Shown: piece after piece, positions 20,791-31,751 of the stretch | Numbering within the stretch: position 1 is the first letter of the stretch | Layout: every line of letters starts with the position of its first letter | Origin: Adiantum capillus-veneris | Taxonomy: Eukaryota; Streptophyta; Polypodiopsida; Polypodiales; Pteridaceae | Direction: 5' to 3' | Assembly (NCBI GenBank): GCA_014529385.2 | Contig: CM043968.1 | Span: forward strand, 131,764,518 to 131,828,517 | Length of the DNA stretch: 64,000 nt | Made by a program: the position numbers and the translations under genes | Notes under the pieces: generated by a model | Seen by the model: only the letters and a program-made list of their open reading frames with translations | What the model was told of the DNA's origin: nothing | The model's database searches: none

Positions 20791-22160
20791 AAAACCCCCC
20801 CTTTTTTTTCTTTTCTGTCATAGACAAGCCTTTATTTTATAATTGATTTGGAATTCTCTAGAATCATGTATTCACCCTTGAATTTATCAGGTTTACCTGA
20901 CATTGAGTAAATAATTGGCATTTATCAAGTTTAACTGGCATATATTAGGTTTACCTGGCATTAGCAAATAATTGGTTTGTATTCGCATAACTAATGGGTA
21001 TACGGACCTACCTGTAGTACCGGCACAAGCACAAGATACAATTTAAAAAGAGCTCACTTTACGGGAATCGGCTCAATCATACAAACAAAGATTGTACCTT
21101 TTGATACATCAAGTAACAAATTGGATAATATCTCAAAGGAAGATGTGACTTTAATATTAACAAAGCTTAAAATAAAGTAGCACAATGCATAACCTCTAAA
21201 CTAGGCATATTCTAAAGCTGGAAGCGTAAATTGGCAGCGCTGGCATATCGCTATGTGCAAGCCTTTAAGGCAACCAAGGACTAGGTCTTTAAGGCACCGC
21301 ATATCCAAAGCCTATATAGAAGCCCAATTAGCGCATGAAATTCACCATCACACACGACAAGCACACACGCCAAGTTGCATACTCTGTAGAGCTTCCAACT
21401 TCCAGTAGCTTGCTTAGCCCAAACAACTCACCTAAAGCTATTGCTTTAAGCATGCAAGTATGAGCACATAAGCTTTCCTGTAGCGCTCATATAACATTAC
21501 AAACTCTCTACACACACACAATTCACTGCAGACATAAGCAACCAGGGCTCGCAAGTGAACGGAGCCTCCTACTCTCTCAAACGTCAACAAAAACCACAAG
21601 CCTCAAGCGGAGAAGGGCATAGCTTCACAAAATCCGCAGCATACGACACACTATCCGGGAGGACCAATCTGGCAACTTACTGCCTGGTCGTAAACATACA
21701 AAAGGTAATTATGTTGATACACATTCAAGCGTAGATACATGATTTAGGATTATATACATGCATATATTAGCAATAGGGAATCTCACATACAGTTGCAACA
21801 TGAGGAAGCTCCACATACGTATAAGCAATGTACTCAATAAGTTATGAATAAACGACACAAGACTAAAACATTACCAAGACCAATCTTGGGTATTGGCATA
21901 CTTATACATACTGTTCGGCATTCATGTGCAAAAGCATATACACACAAGCACAAGTAAGCATCACATTAGCATACAAACCGATTATATGATTAATATCTAT
22001 ACACAAAATGATTTGACAGTTGAAGGTAACAGTTTCAAGTGGTACATTGCCTTGAGCTCTAAGTGGGAAAGAGGAGCACTAAAGATGTCTACTGCAAGCA
22101 ATAACTAGGTGAATTGATACAGAAAGCCTCGAGTACAATTGTTTTTAAGCACTAAAGTTT
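20791..22160 (+). repeat. PLE flank repeat F, copy 2, and downstream spacer
   Basis: This continues the tail into repeat F (20893-21640) and a further 500 bp. It is nearly identical to 48956-50489. Short direct motifs (caggtttacctgacat, aagtttaactggcat) recur three times at its start. No gene is seen. Confidence 0.8.
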
Positions 22161-22779
22161 AAAAAAGCTCTTGTTTTTTTCCTTATTGGTTTTTTAAGAT
22201 TACTATCTGGCATAAAAATGTATGAAAAGTTTGAAAGAGGGTATATGACAACCTCCTGGGAGGACAGATGTCATTGTGTAAGATTGGTTTTTTTTGAAAA
22301 AGGAAAGGTTTTACAAACAAAATTCTACCAAAATTTTCACAAATTAGATATACTTATAAATTGGAATGCTCACTTATAAACCATAGAGATAAGAATGTCC
22401 CTAAGGTAGCATTTAGTAGAATATCTAAGAATGATAAACTCATATGTGTAACCATTGGTTTTTTTATGATTAGTGTCTAGCATAAAAATGTATCAAAGGT
22501 TTGGAAAAGAGTATATGACAACCTCCTGTGAGGACAGAGGTCATTATGTAAGATGGGATTTTTTGAAGACAGAAAGGTTTTACAAACAAAATATTGCCAA
22601 AATTTTCACAAATTAGATGTACTTATAAAATAGGATGTTGACTTATAGAACATAGAGATAATGATGTCCCTAGGGCAACATCTAAGTATAGTATCTAAGA
22701 ATGCTAAACTCATATGTGTAACCATTGGTGACAAACAGAGGTACAGGCAGATAGTTAGGATGAGCGTCACTCGAGACGT
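22161..22779 (+). repeat. Two tandem ~275-bp units, interrupted by gypsy-2
   Basis: Two diverged direct units start at gcataaaaatgtat (about 22209 and 22480) and end at gtaaccattggt. Each carries fragments that read like decayed exons (LVFFEK-type residues, then SKNxKLICVTIG). The right end is cut at gagacgt, where gypsy-2 begins. The interrupted sequence continues at 34132. Other copies lie at 35290-35830 and 50500-51050. Confidence 0.8.
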
Positions 22780-23038
22780 TGAGGCGGTCCGGGGCAGGCA
22801 ACAAGAAGAGAAACCTCTAGACACCCTTCAAGGCTCCCGTGCTGCTCAATGGGGCTGGGGCACAACACAACACAAACCAAAACAACAAACCCATAGCCAA
22901 ATCCCAACTACACAAGGGGCACCACCTAGTTTAAGAGCGAACTAGGACGCAAAAGAGGAGAATCGTTAGAGCAACCCACAAACAAGCAAGGAATTTACAC
23001 TAACCCTAACACCAATGGAACACTGTCACACACTAAAA

Positions 23039-23128
<90 letters not shown>

Positions 23129-25508
23129 TGCTCGGGCTGCTTTGAAGTGTATCGTTAATGATCAAGCAAACATAAATATATATATGTAAGAAAGAGAGAG
23201 AAAGGGGGAGGGGGTGCTTGTTGCATTAATACCTTCTTACAAATCTGTCATGAAAAATCAAAGTGAGATTAGTATTTGTTCAACATAGCTTGCGTAAATT
23301 TCACCACAACACATCACAAGAAAAGCCACCCCAATCACTGTCTTAAGGCCAGGGGAGTCCTCTCCACCCTGTCGCCCTCTTACAGTATGTGGGATTTATG
23401 GCTAGATTGATGACAACACCAGAGACAAGCTATCAAGAACTTAACAAAAAACACCAAGACACTTACGTATCATTGTTGTCCATTACTTCACGTTGGAAGG
23501 GAGACAAAGTATCCAAGCTTAGTCCAAATCCACCCTCCTTGATTCAGCAAATGTTGGGCTTACACTAGTAGGAGAAATGATAGATTTCCTACTCTCAATT
23601 GAATGAACACTCTCTCTCTTAAAAATGGCATAGAGTTCCCTTGCTAATCCCCTATTACAACACATGCACATGCATAAAACAATGAGCTTCCACTCAAGAG
23701 CTCCTTCTAGAGAGGTTGAGCTTGGCTTCTCAAGCTATAGCATAGTGCTCTTGCTTATGGCTCCCCCCTTTTGTGCTAGCTACACCCTCCTTTTATAGCA
23801 ATTTTGAAGGCTAGGGTTACTCCTCTAACCATGGTTGGGTTAGATTTTCAGCAATTTATCTAATTTCTTTTGCTTGGAATTATCAAGAAGTTGGTGGGGA
23901 AAGAGAGAGGAGAGAAATGGAGGTGATAGGACTTTTCATAGTGGGTTAGTGTTAGTAGAGTTAGTATTAATTTACAAATGGAATTGGATATTTACAATGG
24001 GAGTATCCATGTAGGATACAAATAAGGAAGAAAAACTCTTAAGAGGTAAGAAAAGGTGGATTTCTTACAAAGTTGATGCTCCAAGTGTCTTGAGTAGGGC
24101 CAATTTTGACGATTGTTGACAATCCACTAGCTTTGACGGTACATTTTTTCTCCACTCTTGACCTTCCTTGAGAGACAAGGTAATTGAAGCTGAGTAATCA
24201 ACCACCATGATGCTGTCTTTTAAGAGAAGAGGCTGAATTTTGTGATTTTTTTGATAGATATGGGTAAATTGGAGGAGGAAAAATGAGACTAAGTGGTCAA
24301 TTTTGGAATGGAATTGTGTGTGGGAGGTATGAGTTCACCATGGTTTCTCTTATTCTTCAAGGTTGAGGAGAAGGTGAGTAGGGTGCAGAGAGGAGTGGTG
24401 AGAGAGGTGGGGATGATGAGTGGAGAAGTGTGTGTGAAAGAGGAAAATGATAAAGTGGAAGAGAGAGTGTGGCTGCATAGCATGGGAAAACTGGGGTCCA
24501 CTAATAAAATCATAGCTCACAGCTCGTAGCTCAAAAAAATATGAAAAAATTTGAGACAAAAGTTCAGCCCACGAGCTACAAGTTTTGTTTGTATCACCTT
24601 TTCAAATTCGGAGAGCAAGTGAACTTTAAAAATTCAGCAAAACCGATCGTTTGTTTCCACTGCACAAAGTCCTTGTGGGGTCCTTCTTTGGATGATTCTT
24701 TTGAATACCTCTAAGAGTGAGCCCTCCATAGTGCATGTATGCATGCCACCTACCCTTGACCTTATTTGGTAGGTCTATAATTGAAGATATTGTTGAGATC
24801 ATGATATAAGTGAATAGTACAACTAGGAAAATCAAATATTGAGGGGTCTAAAAAATATGTACATGTCAAATATAAATAATATAAGTGGAAAAAATATAAA
24901 GGGGTCAAAAGAAATATCTCTCATTATGAGGCTACCATAAAAAGATAAATATTTTTGGTGTTCTAAATTTTTTAGAAAAAAAAACAAAATAGATGTAGGA
25001 AGGGAAAAATCACAATAGTGAAAAAATATACACATAAATAAAACTAGTTTTTTTGGATTTTTGTTGGGGTGGAGTTACACCAAATATAAGAGAAGCTTAC
25101 ATGAAAATATTTCTATATAGAATAAAAAGTATGAAAAATGGTAAGAAAAATTGTGGTAATGGTGAGGCAATGTACAGAGCATAAATAACACACAGCTAGG
25201 TAAAAATATTTAAATAAATACCAAAATAATTATGAATTTTTTTTTTATTTAGGCCCTATATACAAAGAAATATTTACATACGCATGGGCTATAATATACT
25301 TGTATTTTTTATATTTTTTATATTTTTGGCTCAACTAGCCCAATGACTAGCTAATTGAGGGTTTTTTAAGAAGATATGGGAAAAGTCCCGTGACTCACGC
25401 ACGCCTATGTACAGTGAAATGGTAGGGATAGCCATAGTGTTTGGGTGATTTTGGTAGGGTGAGGTAACTCACTGTGGCAATTACAAAGAGCCAAAAAAAC
25501 GGCTATCA
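22780..25508 (-). repeat. 3' LTR of gypsy-2
   Basis: A 2729-bp LTR. It differs from the 5' LTR mainly in (GA)n length (about 85 bp at 23041-23125 against about 60 bp) and in scattered substitutions. It contains a minus-strand TATA box (cttttata on the plus strand at 23790-23797). Confidence 0.94.
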
Positions 25509-25524
25509 TTAGCCCTCCCCCTTG
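25509..25524 (-). other. Polypurine tract of gypsy-2
   Basis: The minus strand reads caagggggagggctaa directly before the LTR start TGATAG. It matches gypsy-3 (ccagggggagggctaa). Confidence 0.85.
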
Positions 25525-25550
25525 ATGATGGTATATTCATGTACCATCAT
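25525..25550 (-). other. Hairpin around the pol stop codon, gypsy-2
   Basis: atgatggta at 25525-25533 and taccatcat at 25542-25550 form a perfect 9-bp stem with an 8-base loop. The pol stop codon (25537-25539) lies in the loop. It is present unchanged in gypsy-3. Confidence 0.65.
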
Positions 25551-28500
25551 AGAGCATCTTTTCCAAAGAGAGCGCTTCAGAGTCCTTGACGAGATTTTTA
25601 TTGTTTGGCCCCTCATAATTTTGGCTAGAGTTACACTCATGCTTCATGTAACAATACTTACATGAGACAGTGGCCTTTTGACAGATCTTTGGTAGATCCT
25701 TTGGTAGAAGGCGACTCAAATAGGGCTTCAAGCGATACCCGTTTACTTTCTTGGAGTGCTCTTTACCATTCAAGTCCATAAGCTGATAGTAACTTGAATT
25801 GAAAGCCTTCTTGACTATGTATGGCCCTTGCCATCTTGTTTCAAATTTTGCATCAAAACGATTATCGAGTCGATTGTCATACCTTAGCACAAGATCTCCT
25901 TCATTGATGCCTTTGTCCTTTAGTTTCTTGTCAAGCTTCTCCTTTGTCTGTGTGGCTTTCCTCTTATAGCACTCGTATGCTGCTTCTCTTTTCCACTCAA
26001 GCTCAGCTAAGGTAAGAAGTCGATCCATCCATGCTTCTTGATCATCTTGTGCTGATTTGCCATGAAGTCGCATTGTTGGAATGTTTAGCTCAATTGGCTG
26101 TAAAGCCTCTTGACCATAGACCAAGTGAAATGGTGTGGACTCCATGGCTTCCCTATATGTGGTTCGATACGCCCACAAGGCACCATCCAAGAAGTCATCC
26201 CACAACTTTGTCTTGTTTTTCACCATCTTTTTAATGATGCCTGCAATGACACCATTAGCTTTTTCTACCAAACCATTTGATTGGGGATAGTAGGGTGTAC
26301 TGTGACGATGTAGAATGTGAAGTTCTTCACAGACTTCTGTGAGCAATCCCTTTCTAAACCCTGGACCATTATCAGAAACAATCTCCAAAGGTGTGCTAAA
26401 TCTACAACAAATGTGAGTGTAGACGAATTTGCTCACTGTCTTCTCATTTACCTTTGCCACACTCTGTGCTTCCACCCACCTAGTCATATAGTCTACAGCC
26501 ACTAGAATGTAGAGTTTACCATTTTTTGTCCTATGCAGAGGACCCATAGCATCAATGCCCCACTTTTCAAACGGTCCATTTGCAAGCACGATTTGCCTTG
26601 GACCATAAACCAATCTTCTATTCCCATTCACCTGACAATTGTGACAACTTTTACACCAATGTTGGACATCCACATGCAGACTTGGCCAAACATACCTCGC
26701 AAGCAAAATCTTCTTCACAGTTAATTCTTGGGCAAAATGACCACCACATGCTTCTTCATGAAAATCTTTTAGAATGGCTGGAATTTCCTCAATAGTTGGT
26801 ACTCTTCTGCATACTTGATCCCTCCCTCTTTGATAGAGGGAGCCTTCTAGGAAGAGATATGCGCTTGCCTTCTTCATGAGTCTCCTCTTCTGAGCCTTCG
26901 TGAAGTCTTGTGGAAACTCGCCCTCCAAAATGTAGCTAATAATGGGAGTCAATGACTCCAATCCCTGGTATCTCGGTTGCTTGACAGTTGCTGCCACCAT
27001 GATGACCTGCACTTCTTTCTCAACACATGTAACTACTTGCTGTGCAAGTAAATCGGCATCTTCATTCTGTTTCCTAGGAATATGATATAGTTGCACTTCT
27101 TCAAATTGATTAAACAATCTACGAACGGCATGAACTTTTGTCCGTAAGCTTTCATTCTTGCATGCCCAAATACCTAAAATATGTTTAACAATGAGAAGTG
27201 CATCTCCCTTTACCATGAGGCGTTGTATCCCTTGGCCAATGCACATCTTCAAACCATGAATTAGTGTGTCGTATTCTGCTTCATTGTTGCTAGCTGAACT
27301 TCGTAGATTGAACTTCTCTTTTATGACCACCTCTCCACTTGGGTTGAGCAACACTAGCCCTCCCCCTGCTTTTCCTGTGGCTCGACGAAAAGCTCCATCA
27401 AAGAACAAGGTAAAAGCATTAGGAATACTTTTTGGTGGTGGCAATGGTAGGGTCTTTACTTCAAGCACCTTAATCTCCTTTTCATGCACCCTATAAGTGA
27501 GAATCCCTGCCAATTGTGCACGCACACTATCTTCTACCTTGAAAGAGTATTGAAACTCTTGCAACTCCATAATCCACTTTGAGATCCTAGTACTAAGATT
27601 CATTTGAGATGACACCCAAGGGAACAAATTCTCTGCAGTGAGAATTACAAAAGGTTTTGGTAGCAGGTAGGATCTAAACTTTCTCACCGCAAACATGAGA
27701 GAAAGCATCATGAGTTCTGCTTCTGTGTAGTCTCTCTCCAAAGCATTCATGACCCTACTAGCAAAGTAGATGGGTCGCATCCTTGTACTGTGGGGATCTT
27801 GTTGTAGCAACACAACACCAATTGTTTCCCTTCCAACACTAGAGCTAACAAAGAATGTGTACTCCCAACAAGGAGGCATGAGTGTTGGTAGCTCTGAAAA
27901 AATGACTTTAATGCTACAAAAATACTCTTCAAGCTCATCAGACCATGCAAATTCTACTTGTTGTGTCAACTTTTGCAAAGGATGAAGCAACTCCGAAGCT
28001 AAGTGAATGAAGCGTGACATATACTTCACCTTTTGAATGAATGAGATGACCTCCTTAAGACTCTTGGGTGACGGTAGCTCAATAAGAGCCTTTGCCTTTG
28101 AAGGATCCACTTCAATTTCTTTGTAAGAAACTTTATGACCAAGCAAGATTACTTCATCCTCACCTATATGGCACTTATCGGGGTTGAGTTGATCTCCCAT
28201 GTCGTAGAGCTTCTTTAAACCTTCTTCTACCCTTTGTAGATGCAATGATTTTGAGCTATAAATACAGAAATCATCAATGAACACCGTAATTGACTTTCCA
28301 AAGAATTCTTGAAACACCATATTCATGAAACGTTGGAATGTTGCAGGAGCATTTGTTAGACCAAATGGCATGACTTTAAAAGCATAACAACCCCAAGGAG
28401 TGATAAAGGTTGTTTTCAATTGATCCTCCAATGCAATCCCTATTTGAAAGTAACCTGAGTAACCATCGCACACAGTGTACTTCTCATGACCAGCTACCTC

Positions 28501-29208
28501 ATTTAGTATCTCATCCTGGAATGGGAGGGGAAAGTGATCTCTTTTTGTTGCCTCATTGAGGGGACGGTAATCCACACACACCCTCCACTTGCCGTTTTTC
28601 TTAGGAGTGACAACAACGGGAGAGACCCACTCTGAATTATCCACTAGATAAATGAAACCTGCTCCTAGAAGCTTTATTACCTCCTTGAGTAGAGCCTGCT
28701 CCTTAATGACTCCTAGCCTTCGTAGCTTTTGAGCCTTAGGTGTGGCCTCTGGCTTCAACTCAATCTTGTGTTGAACAACATCTACTCCACGCACATCGGT
28801 GTAGTCTTTAGCAAAAAGCCTCGGAAATTTCCTTAGCACACATTTGAACTCCTCTCTTTCATCCTTTGTAAGTGTTGTAGACAACATACCTTCTAACATT
28901 CCTTCATCTTCCACCTTTTGGTTCTCTTGGGAACCTACCTCTTCCAAACCTCGAGAAGAGGTCTCTTGGTTGTTTGGCTTAAACCTTACCCCCATGACTT
29001 CAATGGAGGACTCCTCTTCAGTAATGCTGCCGCTACTTTCTTCTTCTGAAGTGTTTTCAGTCCAATCTTCTTCCGTCTCACTTCGAGATGATTCTTCATG
29101 GAGCTCCTCTTGGCGTTGCTCCTTCATGTCAAAGACAACCTTCTTGTGATTGTCATTCCTGCAAATTAGCTTTCCACTCTCCCAATCCTGCAAAGCTCGC
29201 ATTTTCAT
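25537..29208 (-). CDS. Gypsy-2 polyprotein: RT, two RNase H domains, integrase
   Basis: 1223 codons with no stop. It starts after a TAG at 29212-29214, so it is the downstream part of the gag-pol frame and not an independent gene. RT is about residues 190-370, with CVDYRPLN and the catalytic box FIDDF near 307. The first RNase H (about 440-560) looks degenerate: its first Asp position is Ser (VSSSVGRET). The second RNase H (about 600-715) has FFDGAF, NNEAEY, KGDALL and NEDADLLA, the archaeal-like type found in Tat elements. The integrase zinc finger is near 818-856. The core near 880-1030 has WGIDAMGPL, SDNGPGF and NGLVEKANG, so the DDE residues are intact. A GPY module (RWQGPYIVKK) lies near 1130. 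Confidence 0.95.
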   Translation of the reverse strand: MKMRALQDWESGKLICRNDNHKKVVFDMKEQRQEELHEESSRSETEEDWTENTSEEESSGSITEEESSIEVMGVRFKPNNQETSSRGLEEVGSQENQKVEDEGMLEGMLSTTLTKDEREEFKCVLRKFPRLFAKDYTDVRGVDVVQHKIELKPEATPKAQKLRRLGVIKEQALLKEVIKLLGAGFIYLVDNSEWVSPVVVTPKKNGKWRVCVDYRPLNEATKRDHFPLPFQDEILNEVAGHEKYTVCDGYSGYFQIGIALEDQLKTTFITPWGCYAFKVMPFGLTNAPATFQRFMNMVFQEFFGKSITVFIDDFCIYSSKSLHLQRVEEGLKKLYDMGDQLNPDKCHIGEDEVILLGHKVSYKEIEVDPSKAKALIELPSPKSLKEVISFIQKVKYMSRFIHLASELLHPLQKLTQQVEFAWSDELEEYFCSIKVIFSELPTLMPPCWEYTFFVSSSVGRETIGVVLLQQDPHSTRMRPIYFASRVMNALERDYTEAELMMLSLMFAVRKFRSYLLPKPFVILTAENLFPWVSSQMNLSTRISKWIMELQEFQYSFKVEDSVRAQLAGILTYRVHEKEIKVLEVKTLPLPPPKSIPNAFTLFFDGAFRRATGKAGGGLVLLNPSGEVVIKEKFNLRSSASNNEAEYDTLIHGLKMCIGQGIQRLMVKGDALLIVKHILGIWACKNESLRTKVHAVRRLFNQFEEVQLYHIPRKQNEDADLLAQQVVTCVEKEVQVIMVAATVKQPRYQGLESLTPIISYILEGEFPQDFTKAQKRRLMKKASAYLFLEGSLYQRGRDQVCRRVPTIEEIPAILKDFHEEACGGHFAQELTVKKILLARYVWPSLHVDVQHWCKSCHNCQVNGNRRLVYGPRQIVLANGPFEKWGIDAMGPLHRTKNGKLYILVAVDYMTRWVEAQSVAKVNEKTVSKFVYTHICCRFSTPLEIVSDNGPGFRKGLLTEVCEELHILHRHSTPYYPQSNGLVEKANGVIAGIIKKMVKNKTKLWDDFLDGALWAYRTTYREAMESTPFHLVYGQEALQPIELNIPTMRLHGKSAQDDQEAWMDRLLTLAELEWKREAAYECYKRKATQTKEKLDKKLKDKGINEGDLVLRYDNRLDNRFDAKFETRWQGPYIVKKAFNSSYYQLMDLNGKEHSKKVNGYRLKPYLSRLLPKDLPKICQKATVSCKYCYMKHECNSSQNYEGPNNKNLVKDSEALSLEKMLYDGT

Positions 29209-29211
29209 TAG

Positions 29212-30816
29212 CTATGGTCTTCCTAGGATAAATGGGTAACCATTTCCCTTGGTAGACATGACATAGAAATCCACTGCCTTCTTAATGCCAAAGGCCTCCA
29301 CAAAAACATTTTTACAAATGCCTATGCACCTAGCCTTGCTATTGTTTGCCATTTTCACTTTGATTTCAGGTGTCTCATGGATGTGTATGCCTAGTCTTTG
29401 CATGAGTCCTTCTGTCATGATGCAAATTTGTGCACCCCCATCCACTAGACCTTTCCTAACCAATCTTCCTTTTATGTAACAATCTAGCACATGTGTAATA
29501 TCCTCGTTCATTTCAGCATGTGCAATTTTTACAACAGGAAAACTCTCTTTTACCTTTCTCCTAGTGCTAATTGCCTTTGTTAAATCCCTCCTAACTTGTG
29601 GGCATAATGCAAGAAACTGAGGCCATGAGATATCAGGACCCTTACCTCGCATGTCTTCCAACAGGTTGTATGGAGCCATACCATGTCCAAGAGGGAAGTC
29701 TTGGAGATTGATACGACGTCGAGTCCTCTTAGCTTCCTTGGTCTCCTTTGCCTTCTTGCCTTGTCCATGGTCACTCTATGATGGGACAGCCTCTTTCTCT
29801 TTACCTTTTCCTCGGCCACGCTTAATGCCATTTGCTTCCATGTCAACCTCATTTGAGTTTGTCACCTCTACCACATGCACATTTGGATCTGGCAAAGGTG
29901 GAACTCCTTCTACCCCTTGTGGAGGTGGTCTTGGTCCATTTGGTCTTTGTAGAAGCCTTGGTTGTTGACCAGCTCCTTCTCCTGCATTCATCACTGGGTA
30001 ATTCAAGTTAGGTCTCCCTGGCTCCCCACGGGGCCAAGGACAATCATACATCCCATGTCCAGACTCTCCGCAATTCCAACATTGCAAGACTCTCCTAGGT
30101 CGTGGATCTCGCTCTTCAGACTTCTTTGCTTGTCCCTTTGGACCTACAGCTTGTGCAAGGTGAATTGACAGACTGCTTAAAGATTCGTTTAACTTCTCAA
30201 TTACTTCCGCCGTTACCTCAGGAAGCTCCCTCGATGTTGATGCTTGTGACTTACCTTTGGGTCTAAGACCTTCTATTGGAACCTCTCCCCTTAAGCACTT
30301 GAGTTTCCTATACTTCTCAGCAGCCCTAGTTTCAGCTGCATCAAAAGTAGTAGGTGCACCCGCCTCAACTTTTACCTTAAGGTCAGGAAAGAGTCCGGCT
30401 ATGAACCTCTCCTTCTTTAAAAATTCTGCACCATCACCAGGGTTAGCAACATTTCGTATCTATAGAGCCCAAAGACGTAGAAACTCTTGCTTGTACAAGT
30501 AGTAGTCATCTAAGTCTTTTTGCTTATGAGAAACAATGTCTTGCCATAGTTTTTGAGTGTTTTGGGGATCAAAGAAGTATCTCTTAAAACGATTCAAAAC
30601 TTCTGTGTAATTCCCCTTAACTTCCTCAGGCAAAGAGTCAAACCAAGTACTAGCATCTTTCCTAAGGACCACCTCAAACATTTCTACACGTTCTTGATCG
30701 GTTACTATCCTCTTGACACGGCAAGACATCTTGAAATTTGCTAAAAATAATTCTGCATCCTCTCCTGGCTCTCCAAAGAAAAGAGGATATCCAGACATTT
30801 GGCGTTGGCTTTCCAT
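29212..30816 (-). pseudogene. Gypsy-2 gag and protease
   Basis: One frame with three TAG stops: 30460-30462 (Trp in gypsy-3), 29776-29778 (Gln in gypsy-3) and 29212-29214 (Trp in gypsy-3). All three fit C:G to T:A changes. Gag opens MESQRQMSGYPLFFGEPG and has a retrotransposon gag core (WFDSLPEEV), then a CX2CX4HX4C knuckle (CWNCGESGHGMYDC). The protease site is VDGGAQICIM, a DGG variant of the DSG/DTG motif that also occurs in some plant gypsy elements. It is in the same frame as the downstream pol. Confidence 0.92.
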
Positions 30817-30931
30817 TGAATTGATTTCAAAGTGACACCCGTTTTTGTTTTTCTTTCTTAAAAAGATTTACACAATAATGTTTTCTAGCTTGCAATCTAT
30901 TCTACAACAAAATAAAGATATTCACATCAAA

Positions 30932-31120
30932 CTACCTATGATAATCAATAAGAGGTAGGATGACAGGGTTTGGTGATGCGAGAATTTCTCCTACTCTTTG
31001 GGCACCAAACATGAACACCATACGTTGTTGAAAATGGATTTTACTACTAATTGCAATGTTTATTCTAATGTGTGGAGTGAAATGGAAGGGGAAAACCTCT
31101 ATTCCTGGGCCATTATCCAT
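30932..31120 (-). pseudogene. Small ORF B of gypsy-2, shortened
   Basis: Related to 54753-55004 (83 codons) but ended early after LPLIDYHR by a TAG where gypsy-3 has TCG (Ser). Without that stop the SFDVNIF continuation is still there. Residues SKIHFQQRMVFMFG are conserved. It lies between small ORF A and gag. Confidence 0.7.
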
Positions 31121-31141
31121 GGTCTATGCATGACCTAATGC

Positions 31142-31354
31142 TTAAAACAAAACAAAAATATAGACGTCCAAACTAAGGTCGTACCTAATGAGAGGCAAAA
31201 TAAAAGGATTTACTGAAGCGTTTATCTCGGCCAACCTAAGAGGACCTAAAATTCTACGAATGACACGTTGAAATTGCAACTTAGTACTAACAATTATGTG
31301 TACCTTTTGCCTTGCAATGGGAATGAAGGGATCATACAAATTTTCGTGATTCAT
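31142..31354 (-). CDS. Small ORF A of gypsy-2
   Basis: An intact 70-codon ORF, the first after the PBS. It differs from the gypsy-3 copy at four residues by eye (positions 3, 33, 46 and 60) and shares VSTKLQFQR and NPFILPLIRYD with the solo-LTR copy. Function unknown. It is upstream of gag in the presumed genomic RNA, so its translation would have to precede or bypass gag. Confidence 0.72.
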   Translation of the reverse strand: MNHENLYDPFIPIARQKVHIIVSTKLQFQRVIRRILGPLRLAEINASVNPFILPLIRYDLSLDVYIFVLF

Positions 31355-31407
31355 GCAAACTACTTTACTATGCTAAAGATTGATTCTACACAAAAATACA
31401 CAAGCCG

Positions 31408-31425
31408 TCCTCAGTGGGGGCACCA
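31408..31425 (-). other. Primer-binding site of gypsy-2
   Basis: The minus strand reads tggtgcccccactgagga three bases after the LTR end. It starts with the TGG expected of a PBS. I cannot name the tRNA with confidence. Confidence 0.65.
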
Positions 31426-31428
31426 ATT

Positions 31429-31687
31429 TGAGGCGGTCCGGGGCGGGCAACAAGAAGAGCAACCTCTAGACACCCTTCAAGGCTCCCGTGCTGCTCAATG
31501 GGGCTGGGGCACAACACAACAGAATCCAAAACAACAAACCCACAGCCAAATCCCAACTACACAAGGGGCACCACCTAGTTTAAGAGCGAACTAGGATGCA
31601 AAAGAGGAGAATCGTTAGAGCAACCCACAAACAAGCAAGGAATTTACACTAACCCTAACACCAATGGAACACTGTCACACACTAAAA

Positions 31688-31751
<64 letters not shown>

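Noticed and set aside
24289-24559. ORFs of 69-78 codons repeated in each gypsy LTR (also near 33000, 52800, 61250 and 63200)
   Set aside because: They lie upstream of or around the LTR promoter, overlap on opposite strands and vary in frame. LTR identity explains their recurrence.
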